From Bactericera cockerelli (taxonomy: Eukaryota > Arthropoda > Insecta > Hemiptera > Triozidae): 64,000 nucleotides of DNA. The stretch is from assembly GCA_024516035.1 (NCBI GenBank), contig CM044964.1, positions 8,873,736-8,937,735 of the forward strand. The letters are read 5' to 3'. The notes beneath the pieces are model-generated. The model was not told where the DNA came from. It did not search any database and worked only from the letters and a program-made list of their open reading frames with translations. Below are positions 22,142-33,208 of the stretch, in pieces. The first letter of the stretch is position 1, and every line of letters begins with the position of its first letter. The position numbers were made by a program, and so were the translations under genes.

Positions 22142-22818
22142 TAGGGTGACCAGATTTTTTTGAAGCCGAAGCGGGACGCGTTACAGGGGGGGGGGGGGGT
22201 AGGAGTTTCTGGTGTCAAAAGTTATAAATAGTCTCTACTTAACAGTGTACACTAGCTCCCATGGCTTAATGGTGGTCACTGCACTAGACCTGGCGGGGGC
22301 AATAGCTTGTCACCGTGTATGTTTTCGGGGGTCACTTAGCCTAGCCTCGTGAGGACATAGAGTAGCTGTAGAGGCATTGTCTATAGCGACCCAGTGTCAG
22401 CATGTAGGTAAAAATGGGATTAATGAGATTTGAAATTTTTATTTTTAAAAAAAAAACCATTTTTTTGTTATTTTTTTCAAAACATTTGAAAAGTACGCTT
22501 TTTGGCGGCGCTCCTGGCGGTGCACTGGTACCTACCACAAAATTTAATAGACGAAATTGCGCTCTGTGCCTTTGGACCTACATCGAAAAAAAGAAAAAAT
22601 ACTAATAGCTTACGAAGTATGCTCGATCTTCGTTAGGTAATTATTAAATATTTCTTTATAATAAGATAAGGAAAGTAAAAAGCGGGACATTTTAATGATT
22701 TTGGTCAAAAGCGGGACATTTTAGCGTCCCGAAGAGATTGCTCGGGACAGCGGGACAAACTACTCCAAAGCGGGACTGTCCCGCCGAAAGCGGGACGTAT
22801 GGTCACCCTAGGCATACT
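22134..22818. mobile_element. hAT-like MITE with 8-bp target duplication
   Basis: The element 22142-22810 (669 bp) has TAGGGTGACCA / TGGTCACCCTA ends and is flanked by the 8-bp duplication GGCATACT (22134-22141 and 22811-22818). Internal GCGGGAC motifs near both ends extend the inverted repeat imperfectly. It has no transposase ORF. It sits within a SINE tail. Confidence 0.88.
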
Positions 22819-22860
22819 GCTGGAATAATGGGACTTAAAAGTCCTAATTATTATATCTGA
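22819..22860 (+). mobile_element. SINE family D tail, right half
   Basis: GGACTTAAAAGTCCTAAT corresponds to the GTCTTAATAGTCCTAATC segment of the intact copy at 56557. It follows the hAT target duplication directly. Confidence 0.55.
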
Positions 22861-22861
22861 C

Positions 22862-23010
22862 ACTAGCGGGCTGTCGCCCGCTTTGCGGGCCGAGGCATGG
22901 CCGTGAAAGCAAAAAATCCTTTTTCGCCAATGGCAGGTGTTGTAGTGGGAATTTCGAAAAATCCCGTCTTATTGCACATCTAGACTATAAGACAAAGCTA
23001 CCCACCAATA
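22862..23010 (-). mobile_element. Helentron-like terminus fragment
   Basis: On the + strand it opens ACTAGCGGGCTGTCGCCCGC, a hairpin next to CTAG in the other orientation. It shares about 150 bp, reverse complemented, with 50600-50742, including the CCATTGGCGAAAAAGGA segment. Non-autonomous rolling-circle (Helentron) class is likely but not proven. Confidence 0.6.
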
Positions 23011-23972
23011 TGTTCAGTGTGTACCCACTATTTGAACCAGTTGAGGGGCCCATCTGGATAAAATGAATGGCACCACACAGTATCCTTGTAAAAGTCTGTG
23101 ACAAAGGGCCAATTTATGAAACGGGATTAATTTTAGAATAACCCGGACTATCTCTCTAATCGTTCTTCGACTTGAGGGAGGGAGCGAAGCAACCTCACTA
23201 AGGGGTTCTGTTTTAACTTGCATACTGGACGATTTGGCTTTCGTTTGTCTGTCTCATAAATAAGGCGAGATCATTATTATAATAATAAAATGCTATCATT
23301 ATTATAATAATAATGATAGCACAATTAGCAAAATTAGCACAATTCTTGTAGTTGTAGGAAAAAAAGTACAAAAAGTACATGAAGGAAATCGGACTATAAA
23401 TAAATATAGATTGGGGCACGATAAAGACAAGCTTTGAAAAAAGAACCATCAAAATCATTTGAGTTAAGTTGGAGAAAACCAAACTTTAAAAACGTCATTT
23501 TTTTCATCATTTTCTGATTTTTCTTTCACGTTGACCGCTCTATAACCAAAACTACTAGACCAATTTTCACAAACGATGGCAAATTTTTTTCTCGTGAGTG
23601 GTGGTAGGTGTGCTTTTTTATTGTTCTATTATCCTAAAAGGGACATTTGGCCCTTAATTGGGAAAAGGATCATTTTCAGAGCTCAGAACAAAGTTGCTGT
23701 ATAGATATTCAGTATCTAGTATATTATCACTCTCCCAGATGAGTCAAAAGCCGCATATCTACTTTTTAGGTGAAAGAATAATTTGTAGAAGGATACTGTG
23801 CTTAGGTATGAATATCAAACTAAAATCTTTATCTTCACATTCAAACTGTTTCATTTATAAACACTTGTTCCTTTAAAGTCATTATTAATTTAATATGTTA
23901 AATAGTTTTATATTGAAACAACATGTATCATACACCCCACACCTATGCAGGGCCACTACAAAAAGTTATAAG
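23011..23972. other. Intergenic stretch with TAA microsatellites
   Basis: ATTATTATAATAATAATG inverted runs at 23273-23318 are palindromic. No domain-bearing ORF seen. Confidence 0.5.
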
Positions 23973-24987
23973 ATCCCCCAAAAAATATCACTTCGTGACA
24001 TAAAAAAGTCCCGCCAAGTCGTTCCCCAAAAATATTTCAGTTCCCAAATTCATCCCTCCCTCCTTCCCTTCCCAAAAAAATATATTAGTATTTGTGACCC
24101 CCCCCCCCAAAAAAATTATTGAAATCAATTTATGGCCCCGCCTTTTATTCATTCACCTAAGTGCAACATTATACTTATTAATAGCCTCCCCTCTCTCTTT
24201 CTTCTAATGTCTTCTTTCTTTTGTTCCTTGTTGCATGTTGGAATGTTTCCTTTACAAACTCAGCAGAACTTAAGTCTTATTTCCTTGCTCCTTTCACCGA
24301 CTTGGGCTCTTGGCGGAGTACCACCAAGCAGGTCCGTTCTTAGCCAAAGGAAGTGATGTCTTGGTTTTTTTCTAAGATTATATATACCTAAATGTAGACA
24401 TATGTAAATATGTGATCCTTGGAAATGAGCCGGAATAGTGACTTGTTCTGATGGTCCAATTTTCGTTGGTGGCAGATATTTTGCGACTTAGATACAGATA
24501 ATGCATCCTTGGGTCGCGGTCGGCTCGACTTCTCATTTCCTGTTCTCCATAAGAACCACTATGTTAAATTATCTCTTTTAAATTCTTTAAAAATAGCACT
24601 GTCTATTAGATTCATATATTTATCATTCCCAGTTAGTGGTACTCCGCCAAGAGCCCAAGTCGGTGAAAGGAGCAAGGAAATAAGACTTAAGTTCTGCTGA
24701 GTTTGTAAAGGAAACATTCCAACATGCAACAAGGAACAAAAGAAAGAAGACATTAGAAGAAAGAGAGAGGGGAGGCTATTAATAAGTATAATGTTGCACT
24801 TAGGTGAATGAATAAAAGGCGGGGCCATAAATTGATTTCAATAATTTTTTTGGGGGGGGGGGTCACAAATACTAATATATTTTTTTGGGAAGGGAAGGAG
24901 GGAGGGATGAATTTGGGAACTGAAATATTTTTGGGGAACGACTTGGCGGGACTTTTTTATGTCACGAAGTGATATTTTTTGGGGGAT
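23973..24987. mobile_element. Foldback element: 352-bp inverted arms around a 311-bp spacer
   Basis: The arms 23973-24324 and 24636-24987 are equal in length and appear to be exact reverse complements. The outer ends start ATCCCCCAAAAAATATCACT, sharing ATCCCCCAAAAA and ACTTCGTG with the palindrome at 21598-22021. The arms contain a homopolymer C run followed by A (24099-24117) and are G/C-asymmetric. Identical small frames read on opposite strands of the two arms reflect the duplication, not genes. No target duplication could be fixed with confidence. Confidence 0.88.
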
Positions 24988-25635
24988 TTTATTATATAAT
25001 AGATAATAATGATATCTTCCCCACATTGTGAACAGAGCACCACCAGGAAGAGTGTATCTGATTAAAAAAAAAAGAGGAAAAAAAAGAAGAAATAAAAAAA
25101 ATCTACTTGTCATATTTCATTGATTATATTTACTCCCTACCCACGAGACAAAGGAAGTATCCTTTAGTGTGGGTAGGTGAGCATCACTAGTAGAATTAGA
25201 ATATAAGTAATGTTCTTACATTTTAATCATTATATTATATTATTAATTATGTTCATGTATGTAACATTTAATACAATAAACGATGCTGATATTTACAATT
25301 ACAAAAAAAAAAAAAAAAAAAAAAATTACACCCTTTCGGGACTACTTCACACCCTCGAGATGAGATAATCTAGATATTAATTATATTAAATCTAATCAGG
25401 GGAAAGCACAAAGCTATATTCACCCGAGTGATAAAATGATAAAAAAAAATAATTTTAATAAATCATTCCGTCAGTCAGTGTGATATCATTTTATTAATCC
25501 CCAAGTCATCCAATTCAGTCGCTCTCTATTTCCTCTGACCATGCAAATCATATCATAGATTGCTAAGGTGGGCGGGTCAGTCCCACACCGGCAGATTCTT
25601 AGTGACACCTCCTCAAGTCTTCACCTATTGAATTC
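24988..25635. other. AT-rich intergenic stretch
   Basis: Poly(A) run 25302-25324, possibly the tail of a degraded retroelement ending at 25301 (preceded by TTTAATACAATAAACGATG). Nothing else recognised. Confidence 0.45.
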
Positions 25636-25830
25636 CCATTAAGATCTGTCTGGTAATCCAGGTAGCGTGGGATCTGTTGGTTCGGATCCCACCCAAAACA
25701 TGAAAATTTTCTTCATTAATTTGAGTTTGTGAGCACATAATAATAAGACTCTGAGGGTTAGGTGGTAGAAAATGCTCTGACCATTAACCTCGCCTGGTGG
25801 TTTCCTTCCACTAAAAATTGTTATTATTAC
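25636..25830 (+). mobile_element. SINE family E copy
   Basis: GTCTGGTAATCCAGGTAGCG then TTCGGATCCCACCC: a tRNA-like head. The body AGACTCTGAGGGTTAGGTGG and AACCTCGCCTGGTGGT matches copies at 54220-54424 (-) and 57472-57662 (-), and a body fragment at 37275-37370. Confidence 0.7.
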
Positions 25831-25854
25831 AAGTTATTGTTCTATGCAACTCAA

Positions 25855-26200
25855 TTTTGTGGGATTTAACGTCGCTTTCAACAGCATGGTCATGTCACGT
25901 CAAGAGTTTTACCCTCCATTTGTCACAATGTCACCCGGCCGAAGTGAAGGCCCGGACTAGCCATCATCACAAGGGTTTGAATTTGAATGGTCACCCATTC
26001 AAGTCCTAACCTCGCTGGACATGGCTAAACTTCAGTGACAGAACGGAAACTGGTACCAGTTCTGTCAGTTCCAAAGACACCGTTGGCGCCCTTAATAGGG
26101 GGTTAGGAAGGGCATCCAGCCTTAAAATTTGTATATTATCACTGTGGCATAACCGAGCTGTGGTCAGCCTTCGTGACGGAAAATCTTTTTTTTTTTAAAT
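25855..26200. mobile_element. Diverged SINE-like repeat
   Basis: TTTAACGTCGCTTTCAACA, then CATGGTCATGTCACG and ACCCTCCATTTG, is shared with 28819-28865 and, reverse complemented, with 59640-59700. An isolated repeat fragment with no coding potential. Confidence 0.45.
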
Positions 26201-26284
26201 ACCTAATATCGGTCAGCTGATAAAATCTAAGGGTCGGTTTAGATACTAATCCTCTTTCATAATACGGCCCTACTCTAGTACTTT

Positions 26285-26400
26285 ACGCTTTTTGGTGGAA
26301 GAGATTGCCATAGGCAATAACCCCACCCTTTAGTTAGGACATATGTTACAGTTTATATATTTTTTTCATTTTTATTGTATTTATTGTTTCCATTTTATTT
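26285..26400 (+). mobile_element. Retroelement 3'-end repeat (GGTGGAAGAGATTGCC family)
   Basis: GGTGGAAGAGATTGCCATAG then GCAATAACCCC is a high-copy 3' end: other copies at 32762-32947, 40062-40215, 48541-48748, 49319-49475, 51248-51395 (+) and 54427-54626 (-). Full copies end with TTCTACTAATAAAG and an A-rich tail, as expected for a LINE or LINE-dependent SINE. Confidence 0.7.
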
Positions 26401-27137
26401 ATCCTCTTCCTTCCCAAGCGCTTTTTATCATTTGTAGTGGTACCTGTCCGATGTACATCCAAATGCACATTTTCTGAGTAGTGTTATCTTCCCAATCGCA
26501 ATATATAGTTTGTAATGGTATCTTCCCAAGGTGCATTCAAATGCACAAAAACTTTTCTGAACTCATGTTGATTTTAATCTTTATTGTAAGCGGATCTTTA
26601 CCACAGAGGTTTTTTCAAAGGAAGGAGAACTCTGTGCGTTATTATAGGCGGGACAATTTTGTCTTGGGATGATAGCATTACCAAAAAAATGTGCATTCAG
26701 ATGCACATTGGGAAGGAAGAGGTTATTGTTAAAATAATTATTTGTACTGTACAATTGTTCATTTATAATTTTATATCTAGTAAAGTGTTGAATAATAATA
26801 ATAATACGCATGAGCGTCTATTATTACGACGCTCACTGAAGTTAAGCAACGTCCGGCGAGGTTTGTGATTCGCGGGCAACCAAAACATTTACTTCAGACT
26901 CCCATCCGGCACCTCATGGGAGGAAGAAGAAAAATGGTAAAAAATAAGTAAATATCGACGCATAAAAAATTGAACATACATGGCAATGTCGGGTGAACTG
27001 GTCTGGGTCACCATTTATTTTTGGTACAGTGAGACTAATACTGTTTTGGGCTGACATTCCATATATAAAAAACATTTATAGTACATAGGTACAGGTACAT
27101 AGTATGTATACTTACTACATACATACTTTTCTTTACA
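26401..27137. other. Intergenic stretch with a dispersed GCATTC/GTGCATTC repeat motif
   Basis: TCCAAATGCACA-like strings recur at 26458, 26536 and, diverged, 26691. Nothing coding recognised. Confidence 0.45.
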
Positions 27138-27273
27138 TATTTGTATTAATCACTTTCGTGTTATCGCAACTACTCAAACTCGCTTTACTAAATATACGCT
27201 GAAATCATGATTTGAAACACCGAGTTCCAGGTTACAAATCCGCCGCCTTATTGATCAAGCTACTGAGGTCGGT
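27138..27273 (-). mobile_element. SINE family A copy
   Basis: On the - strand the head CCGACCTCAGTAGCTTGATC is followed by an A/B-box-like segment and a tail through TTAATACAAATAT. Diverged from the other copies by about one base in ten. Confidence 0.75.
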
Positions 27274-27477
27274 CAGTATTTACTTAATAATAATATAGAT
27301 AATATACTTGACTCTTTCCCCAATTCAGTAACCTGTATATTACGTAAGTTGCCCTGCATTTACCCAGCTAGATTTTAAGACGTATTTTTTACCAGAGCAG
27401 AAACTAAGACAGTCTAATATGTGAGAGGAATTCTTTATTAATGTTAATTAAAGACAATAAAACCACTCGAGACGTTA

Positions 27478-27572
27478 CCCAGGCTGAATGAAACCTGCCT
27501 GGTCTCCATAGCAACGGGAAGACGCGTGGGCGTGTGTTGGACGTGGGTTCGAATCCAATCTAGAGCAAAAAA
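27478..27572 (+). mobile_element. tRNA-like SINE head fragment
   Basis: GTTGGACGTGGGTTCGAATC is a B-box-like segment, and an A-rich tail follows. The family is not one of the others here. It is not a convincing functional tRNA. Confidence 0.4.
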
Positions 27573-27630
27573 ATGAAGAAAAAAAAGTTATCCTAAATTT
27601 GTGTTGTTCACGATGTGATATTTGAGTAAT

Positions 27631-27755
27631 AACCGACCTCAGTAGCATGATCGTTCAGGCGGTGGAGTTGTGACCTGGAGGTAGGTGATTTAAGTCCTGG
27701 TTTCAGAGTAGAATTAGTGAAGCTAGTTTGAGTAGTTGTGATAAAACAAATATGA
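27631..27755 (+). mobile_element. SINE family A copy
   Basis: ACCGACCTCAGTAGCATGAT, then GAGGTAGGTGATTTAAGTCC and a body with AGTTTGAGTAGTTGTGATAA. Near full length. Confidence 0.75.
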
Positions 27756-27847
27756 TAACTTTAACTTAACTTATATTTGAGTAATAATTATTGTGATCAT
27801 ATACATTTTTTTTATCATAATTATTGATTATTGTTATTATTCTATTA

Positions 27848-27936
27848 CCAACCTCGGTAGCTGGATCGACAAGGCCTCGGACTCTTAACCGGAGGTCGTT
27901 AGTTCGACTCTCAAACAATCTCAGTAGCACACTTTC
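27848..27936 (+). mobile_element. SINE family A-like fragment
   Basis: CCAACCTCGGTAGCTGGATC and GGTCGTTAGTTCGACTC give a diverged head, cut off by the MITE that follows. Confidence 0.6.
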
Positions 27937-28133
27937 TACCACTTAGACGACCGGCATGGTTTTTCGTGAATTCTCTTGTGGGACCGGCGATAATGCGGCT
28001 ATACCGACCCCGTGTACCACCGGTGGTACACCCGGTCCATTCCGTACGAACGTGCGTGTACCACCGGTGGTACACCCGGTCCATTCCGTACGAACGTGCG
28101 TGTACCACCGGTGGTACACCCGGTCGTCTAAGT
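27937..28133. mobile_element. piggyBac-like MITE, palindrome subfamily, three palindromes
   Basis: Ends ACTTAGACGACCGG / CCGGTCGTCTAAGT. The interior holds the 20-bp perfect palindrome GTGTACCACCGGTGGTACAC three times at a 44-bp period (28012, 28056, 28100). The TTAA flanks seen in the copies at 35630 and 53712 are mutated here. The repeating peptide frames across it are by-products. Confidence 0.8.
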
Positions 28134-28261
28134 GCTACTGTCTGACTTGTAGCTATTTATGTACCGAATTATTTTATTTGTTGAATGGTCTTGAGTGTCT
28201 TGATATTATGAATAGCTTCATCCGAGTTGCGACCCAAAGCATGGTGTTTTTTTTTTTAAAG

Positions 28262-28415
28262 GTATTTGTGCCCCGGAACCGCTTTCGCATTACTTTACCT
28301 TTACATCCATGCCATTCCGGAAAAGGAAAATTTCGGTCAGAAATTTCCGCTCCGGCCGGGATTCGAACCCGCAACCTCCGGGTCAATAACCAATGCTCTT
28401 AACCACGGAGGTCGA
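28262..28415 (-). mobile_element. SINE family B copy
   Basis: On the - strand the head is CGACCTCCGTGGTTAAGAGC with the B box GGGTTCGAATCCCGGC, and the body includes GGAAACGG-like and GGGGCAC segments. Other copies at 53197-53362 (+) and 54952-55105 (-). Confidence 0.8.
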
Positions 28416-29213
28416 CGAAGCATGGTGTTCTATATACCTACTACAGACATACTCTTATATAATATTTTTACACAATGATTGAAACATTGCCGTACATCTC
28501 TTGGCTTGAATTATTAATGACCTATGACTTATCCAGATAAAAATAAGAATTAAAGGGACGAAACAGTTAAAAATCCTAAATTTGCCTAGGTATTTTTTTA
28601 ATTTGTCCAATTTTTACTTTCCTTATCCTATAGAAAGTAAATATTTTTTAATTAGGTACCTAGGTATCAATTAGGTAAATTTCATTTTTGTAGTTTGATG
28701 TTTCAGCCTACTCAACTGACGTAGGCTTTTACATCCTGTGGTTTTAATGGTCATTATAATAATTATGATGGTGGATAGTGTTTTTTTTTTAACACCTAAT
28801 GGTGTTTTTTTTTTTTTAATTTGGGTTTAACCTCGCTTTCAATTGCATGGTCATGTCACGACGGAAAGGTGTTTTGGTGTTGTAAAGTGCTCTTAATAGT
28901 GCTGGGTAGTAGTATTGGTGGAAAGCGTGGGTGGTGTAGGATCGGCGAGCTGCGGAGATGAGAGAGATCGCGTGTTGCACCACGCGGCGAAGTAGTAAAT
29001 TAAATAATTGACAAATGTGGGTTAGTTTATTTTCTACAGCAGTCATTCAAGACATTCCTCACAGAATACCGTTATAGCGGCATACGTAGGTAGTTCTATT
29101 TCTACACAATCCGTATGGACGCATAAAAAAATAATTTTAATTGAAAAAAAACCTAAAATTGGTTTCCACCTAATATAGGTACGTATTATTATTATTATTA
29201 TATTATATTAAAA
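28416..29213. other. Intergenic, with a repeat fragment at 28817-29045
   Basis: 28819-28865 shares the TTTCAATTGCATGGTCATGT block with other SINE-like repeats. The frame - 28816-29046 across it has no recognised domain, and I treat it as repeat sequence. Confidence 0.45.
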
Positions 29214-29355
29214 TCATATTTGTGTTAATCACTTTTGTGATATCACAACCATACTCAAACTCGCTTTACTAATTCTACGCTGAAACCCGGACTTGAACCA
29301 TTGACCTCCAGGTTACAAGTCCGCCGCCTTATCGATCAAGCTACTGAGGTCGGAG
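29214..29355 (-). mobile_element. SINE family A copy
   Basis: Near full length; the - strand head at 29355 is CCGACCTCAGTAGCTTGATC, and the tail ends at ATATGAT (29214). Confidence 0.8.
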
Positions 29356-29474
29356 GTACTTATTAGGTTAGTTAGAAGGTCTGTCTATCTAGGTATTTAT
29401 ACAAACAGGTAATCAATGTACCTTACTATTATAATACAAGATATCCAACATCATATTGTGAATTAATATTTATT

Positions 29475-29512
<38 letters not shown>

Positions 29513-30586
29513 ATAAATAATCAAAGTGAAAATATGTTTACCAATAGTTTTCTAGAACTAACCCCAATGTCAAGTTTTTTTTAGGGGGAAATCGTTCCCT
29601 ACTCAGTGAAACTTTTGGTATTGCTTTCTAGTGTTGAATTTGGTTGGTGTTAACAGAGATCCCTGACCTTCACAAGTTAGGGCCCAGACTTTGACCCGGT
29701 AACTTTATACCCTGTGAACTTATGGAGATGGTGGAAGAGTAGTTATGTATGTAGAATTTGTAGACGCTTAGATCCAATGTGTAAGGGTCGAATTACGATA
29801 TCAATAAAGATAAGCCGTCTCTTAAATCAGAGTTTCAAAAAAGGGTCAAATTATGAAATATAGGTTTTATCGACCCTCAAGTCAGATATTTATACCATTC
29901 ACAGTGTTCTATTTTCGGATAAGTCTCGACAGGTGCCGCGCCCGAAATTTAAGTTAAACTAAAATTTAGCAACATCAAATCGCTTTTATGTATAGGTATT
30001 TTTTTTTCTGAATTTTTTTCTCATTTTACTTCTTATATTGTATACCTAATTAATTTGTTACTGTCGGTGTTGTATATTCTTATCAATAAAGTATAAAATA
30101 ATAATAATAATAATAATCAGTTATCTTTATTGTAATCCTATTTCATAGTGTGGCCCTAAACTCGTGGGACCATTTTGAGGGCCATGTTTGAGAACTGTTG
30201 TGTGGACACACCAGAGCAAGAGAATCGTAGATAGTGGCTCAAGGATATGAGGATATTGCTCTTCGACTTTTTATCACCATAATATTTTGAAAACCCATAC
30301 AGCGCGTCACAATAAAGCACAACGGAAATCCATGCACTATACACCAGAGAGATAATATATCTACTGTGATGTTTATATGTTCATACATCATGTTGATTGT
30401 ATGTACAGGGTGGTGCACTATACACCAGAGACATATACTGTGATGTTAATAATTATGTTTATACATCATGTTGATTGTAAGAACAGGGTGAATCTCGTTT
30501 TTTTTTCTCTTTAATCCAAGCACACCATAATAATCAAATTCAAGGACGGTTCAGTTTGGCAGAAATACAGTTATTAGTTAGTTATC
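29356..30586. other. AT-rich intergenic stretch
   Basis: Poly(A) run 29479-29511. A direct repeat of GCACTATACACCAGAGA with TGTGATGTT.. and ATGTTGATTGTA occurs at 30331 and 30415 (~85-bp period, two copies). No gene recognised. Confidence 0.5.
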
Positions 30587-30722
30587 ATATTTGTGTTAAT
30601 CACTTTCGTGATATCACAACTACTCAAACTCGCTTTACTAAAACTACGCTGAAACCGGGACTTGAACCACCGACCTCCAGATTACAAGTCCGCTGCCTTA
30701 TCGATCACGCTACTGAGGTTGG
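30587..30722 (-). mobile_element. SINE family A copy
   Basis: Near full length on the - strand, with the head at 30722. Confidence 0.8.
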
Positions 30723-30951
30723 TAAAATATGACCTGAATGTAAGAGAACTCAAGGGACGGGAGGACGCACCAAATAAAAATTTCTTTTAGAAAAGATCCT
30801 CAGAAATTTAATTGTAATGTAATATACAGGTAATTATCGGACATGGAAATTGTTCTCCTATATCGAGGTTTCTCTAATATCCAGTTCTCTTATACACAAG
30901 TTCAACCGTGTATTACCTCTATAATTTTTTTTTCTCAAAATTTAAATATAA

Positions 30952-31357
30952 TATACAGGGTGTTTCAGAAAAGTGTGCATTAATTTTAACCACGTATTTT
31001 ATGTACCATTTTAGGGGGGGTCAACTCTATAACAAAATGGGCGAAACCTCCAAAAAAGTATGGCCTATTTTCTTTCAGTTAACCCCCTGTGGCCGTCCCT
31101 GAAAGTGCAATGACCTCAATTCTCACATCAAAATAACGGCGTCATTTTGTATTGGGAGTCAATTTTTTTCCGCGTTTCAATAACTCTAACAGGTAAGGCG
31201 TAATTCAAAATCTAAGATTTTTTTAAAGAACCTTTAGAGATGTGTATCTCCCTTATGAAGCACTTTCGCCCATTTTGTTATAGAGTTGACCCCCCTAAAA
31301 TGGTACATAAAATACGTGGTTAAAATTAATGCACACTTTTCTGAAACACCCTGTATA
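30952..31357. mobile_element. TA-flanked MITE with ~93-bp inverted arms (mariner-like)
   Basis: The element 30954-31355 starts TACAGGGTGTTTCAG and ends with its reverse complement, flanked by TA. Arms of about 93 bp match except for a one-base G-run difference. TA target and ACAGGGTG termini fit Tc1/mariner-type MITEs. No transposase. Confidence 0.85.
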
Positions 31358-32071
31358 GGTATTACCTATATAACATTTCTTTCGTACTTTTTTTTTCAAA
31401 TATACATAGATCAAATTACAGCTCCATCTTCCGTTACGTGTTAAATTTTTTTCTTGTACCTCGTAGTCTCGTTCCAACTGCTCTAATCATTTCGTTCCAA
31501 CTGCTCTAAAAGTTTGGGTTAAAACCCAATTTTTCAATCTCGAAAATGATTTTTGTGATTTTTCACTAAGTACCTAAATAAGCTATTCTTGACAATTACC
31601 TCTATAAATATTAAATAAATAGATAAATAACTACATCAGGTAAAACAAGACGTTAAACAATAAATAAATTGAAACCAGTAACAAATTAAACCAGTAACAA
31701 ATTAAACATTTTATTTTGTTTATTTTTTTCCATGGAAGAGCGGAAGTGAAATTCTCTCTCGGGTACCCTGTATATCTGTGTTTCTATAAAACAAACTACA
31801 ACATTTTGGTAGGGTTGATGTATTGTGGAAAATAATAATAATAATATCATTAATAGTAGAATAATTATAATAATAATTCAATATACACTCTGGTATTGTG
31901 TATTCTTTTCAGATAGCGGAAATACAGTTTCGTGATAGTACAACACGCGATGAGAACTTAATACGGTTTGATATGCTCACAAGTCACACACATGTTCCTG
32001 CAGACGAATTTGTTTAATGGTTTTTAAAATGTAAGAGTGTTTTTTATTTAAATTATGGTATTTAGACAACA
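31358..32071. other. AT-rich stretch upstream of RhoL, nothing recognised
   Basis: Short direct repeats (TCGTTCCAACTGCTCTAA at 31470 and 31492; CCAGTAACAAATTAAAC twice at 31674-31706). No promoter could be assigned to RhoL, whose 5' exon(s) should lie at or left of here. Confidence 0.5.
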
Positions 32072-32255
32072 CTCGGTGTGTGTGTGTGTGTGTGTCTGCT
32101 TCATATGGTGTGTGGGTGAGTGTGTGTGTCTGCTCTATAAGGTGTGTGGGTGAGGGTGTTTATGTGTGTCTGCTCTATAAGGTGTGTGGGTGAGAGTGTG
32201 TGTGTCTGGTCTATAAGGTGTGTGGGTGAGGGTGCGTGTGTGAGTGTCTGAGAGA
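32072..32255. repeat. GT-rich minisatellite, ~50-bp units
   Basis: GTGTGTGGGTGAG recurs four times, most copies separated by TGTGTGTCTGCTCTATAAG-like spacers. It lies in the sequence upstream of the first visible RhoL exon. Confidence 0.75.
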
Positions 32256-32761
32256 GCCCTTTTTAGGGTTTTATTCATATTAAGAAAAAACCCTACAACG
32301 TCACTAACGAGCCTTTTTCCGAACGCCGTCTGTCATAAGTCATACTTCTTAAACGGTTGTAGATAAAGAGCTGGATTGGACCTCAAGGGTACCCTTGAAT
32401 GCCGATTTCTATTTTCAACCATTATCTTCTTGTAAATTGCGTAGGAGTAAGATTAGAATGGATTTATCAACATGATACGAGGTCAGAATAATTGGATTGA
32501 ACAAACGCAGAGTATAATTTTATTCATTACCTACTACTTTCTATGTAGCTATACTTAATTTTATGTATCTGAGGGTAGATTGAACCGTTCCAGAATATAC
32601 CAGAGTAAACTGATTTTCATAAGTGTTATTACCACTTATGCTTTTATAGCTTAATGGGACTACCTCTCTTACGCTGACAGTCTAAATAAATAAATTACCA
32701 TACAGTTGAAAGCGACGTTAAAACACAAACAATGCTTATTTTTTGTGATAATAATAATAAT

Positions 32762-32947
32762 ATAAACAAGGGTTGGGTGGAAGAGATTGCCATAGGCAAT
32801 AACCCCGCCCTTTAGTTAGATATTTTATTTATTTTTTTCTTGTTTATATTATTATTGTCATTTTTATATTTTTTTTCCCCCATTATTTGTCTGTATACAA
32901 TATGTTCTACTAATAAAGTGTTTCTAAATAAAATAAAATAAATAAAT
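32762..32947 (+). mobile_element. Retroelement 3'-end repeat abutting the RhoL exon acceptor
   Basis: GGGTTGGGTGGAAGAGATTG followed by GCAATAACCCCGCCC and a tail TTCTACTAATAAAG ending in AAATAAATAAA. It ends about 26 bp before the RhoL exon acceptor at 32971-32973, so the branch-site region of that intron may be element-derived. Confidence 0.75.
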
Positions 32948-32973
32948 TTTCCTAAAATTCCCCTTGTTCTCAG

Positions 32974-33208
32974 GACTCCGATCCCTCCCAGCCGATCATT
33001 CCCGAAGAGACCACCTGACTTCGGCCATGCTCGGGGACTCACACACGAAGAAGAAGAAGACGTTTGGGGCCGCCCTCGACACGCAAAGCCGGGGCCGCAA
33101 GAACAGGGCCCTCAAAATAACGGCCGTGGGCGACGGTATGGTGGGCAAGACGTGTTTGCTCATCACCTACACCAACAAGGTGTTTCCCTTGGAGTATGTT
33201 CCTACAGT
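32974..33208 (+). CDS. RhoL: RhoL exon with start codon (53 nt leader plus 182 nt coding)
   Basis: Acceptor TTCTCAG ends at 32973. ATG at 33027 is in a fair context (GGCC before it). Encodes the N-terminal basic extension, P-loop and switch I up to VPTV. It ends ..CCTACAGT before donor GTAAGT at 33209. The last 32 nt (33177-33208) are the first unit of the donor array. Confidence 0.85.

Noticed and set aside
24132..24828. Identical ~64-codon frames on opposite strands (MAPPFIHSPK..)
   Set aside because: Both come from the two arms of the foldback element; no domain, and identity follows from the inversion.
28816..29046. 76-codon - strand frame (MTAVENKLTHICQLF..)
   Set aside because: Lies on a SINE-like repeat fragment and shows no recognised domain.
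32964..33026. Upstream extension of RhoL to TTG 32964
   Set aside because: The TTG lies within the splice acceptor tract (CAG at 32971-32973). The first ATG, 33027, is preferred, although an upstream coding exon is not excluded.
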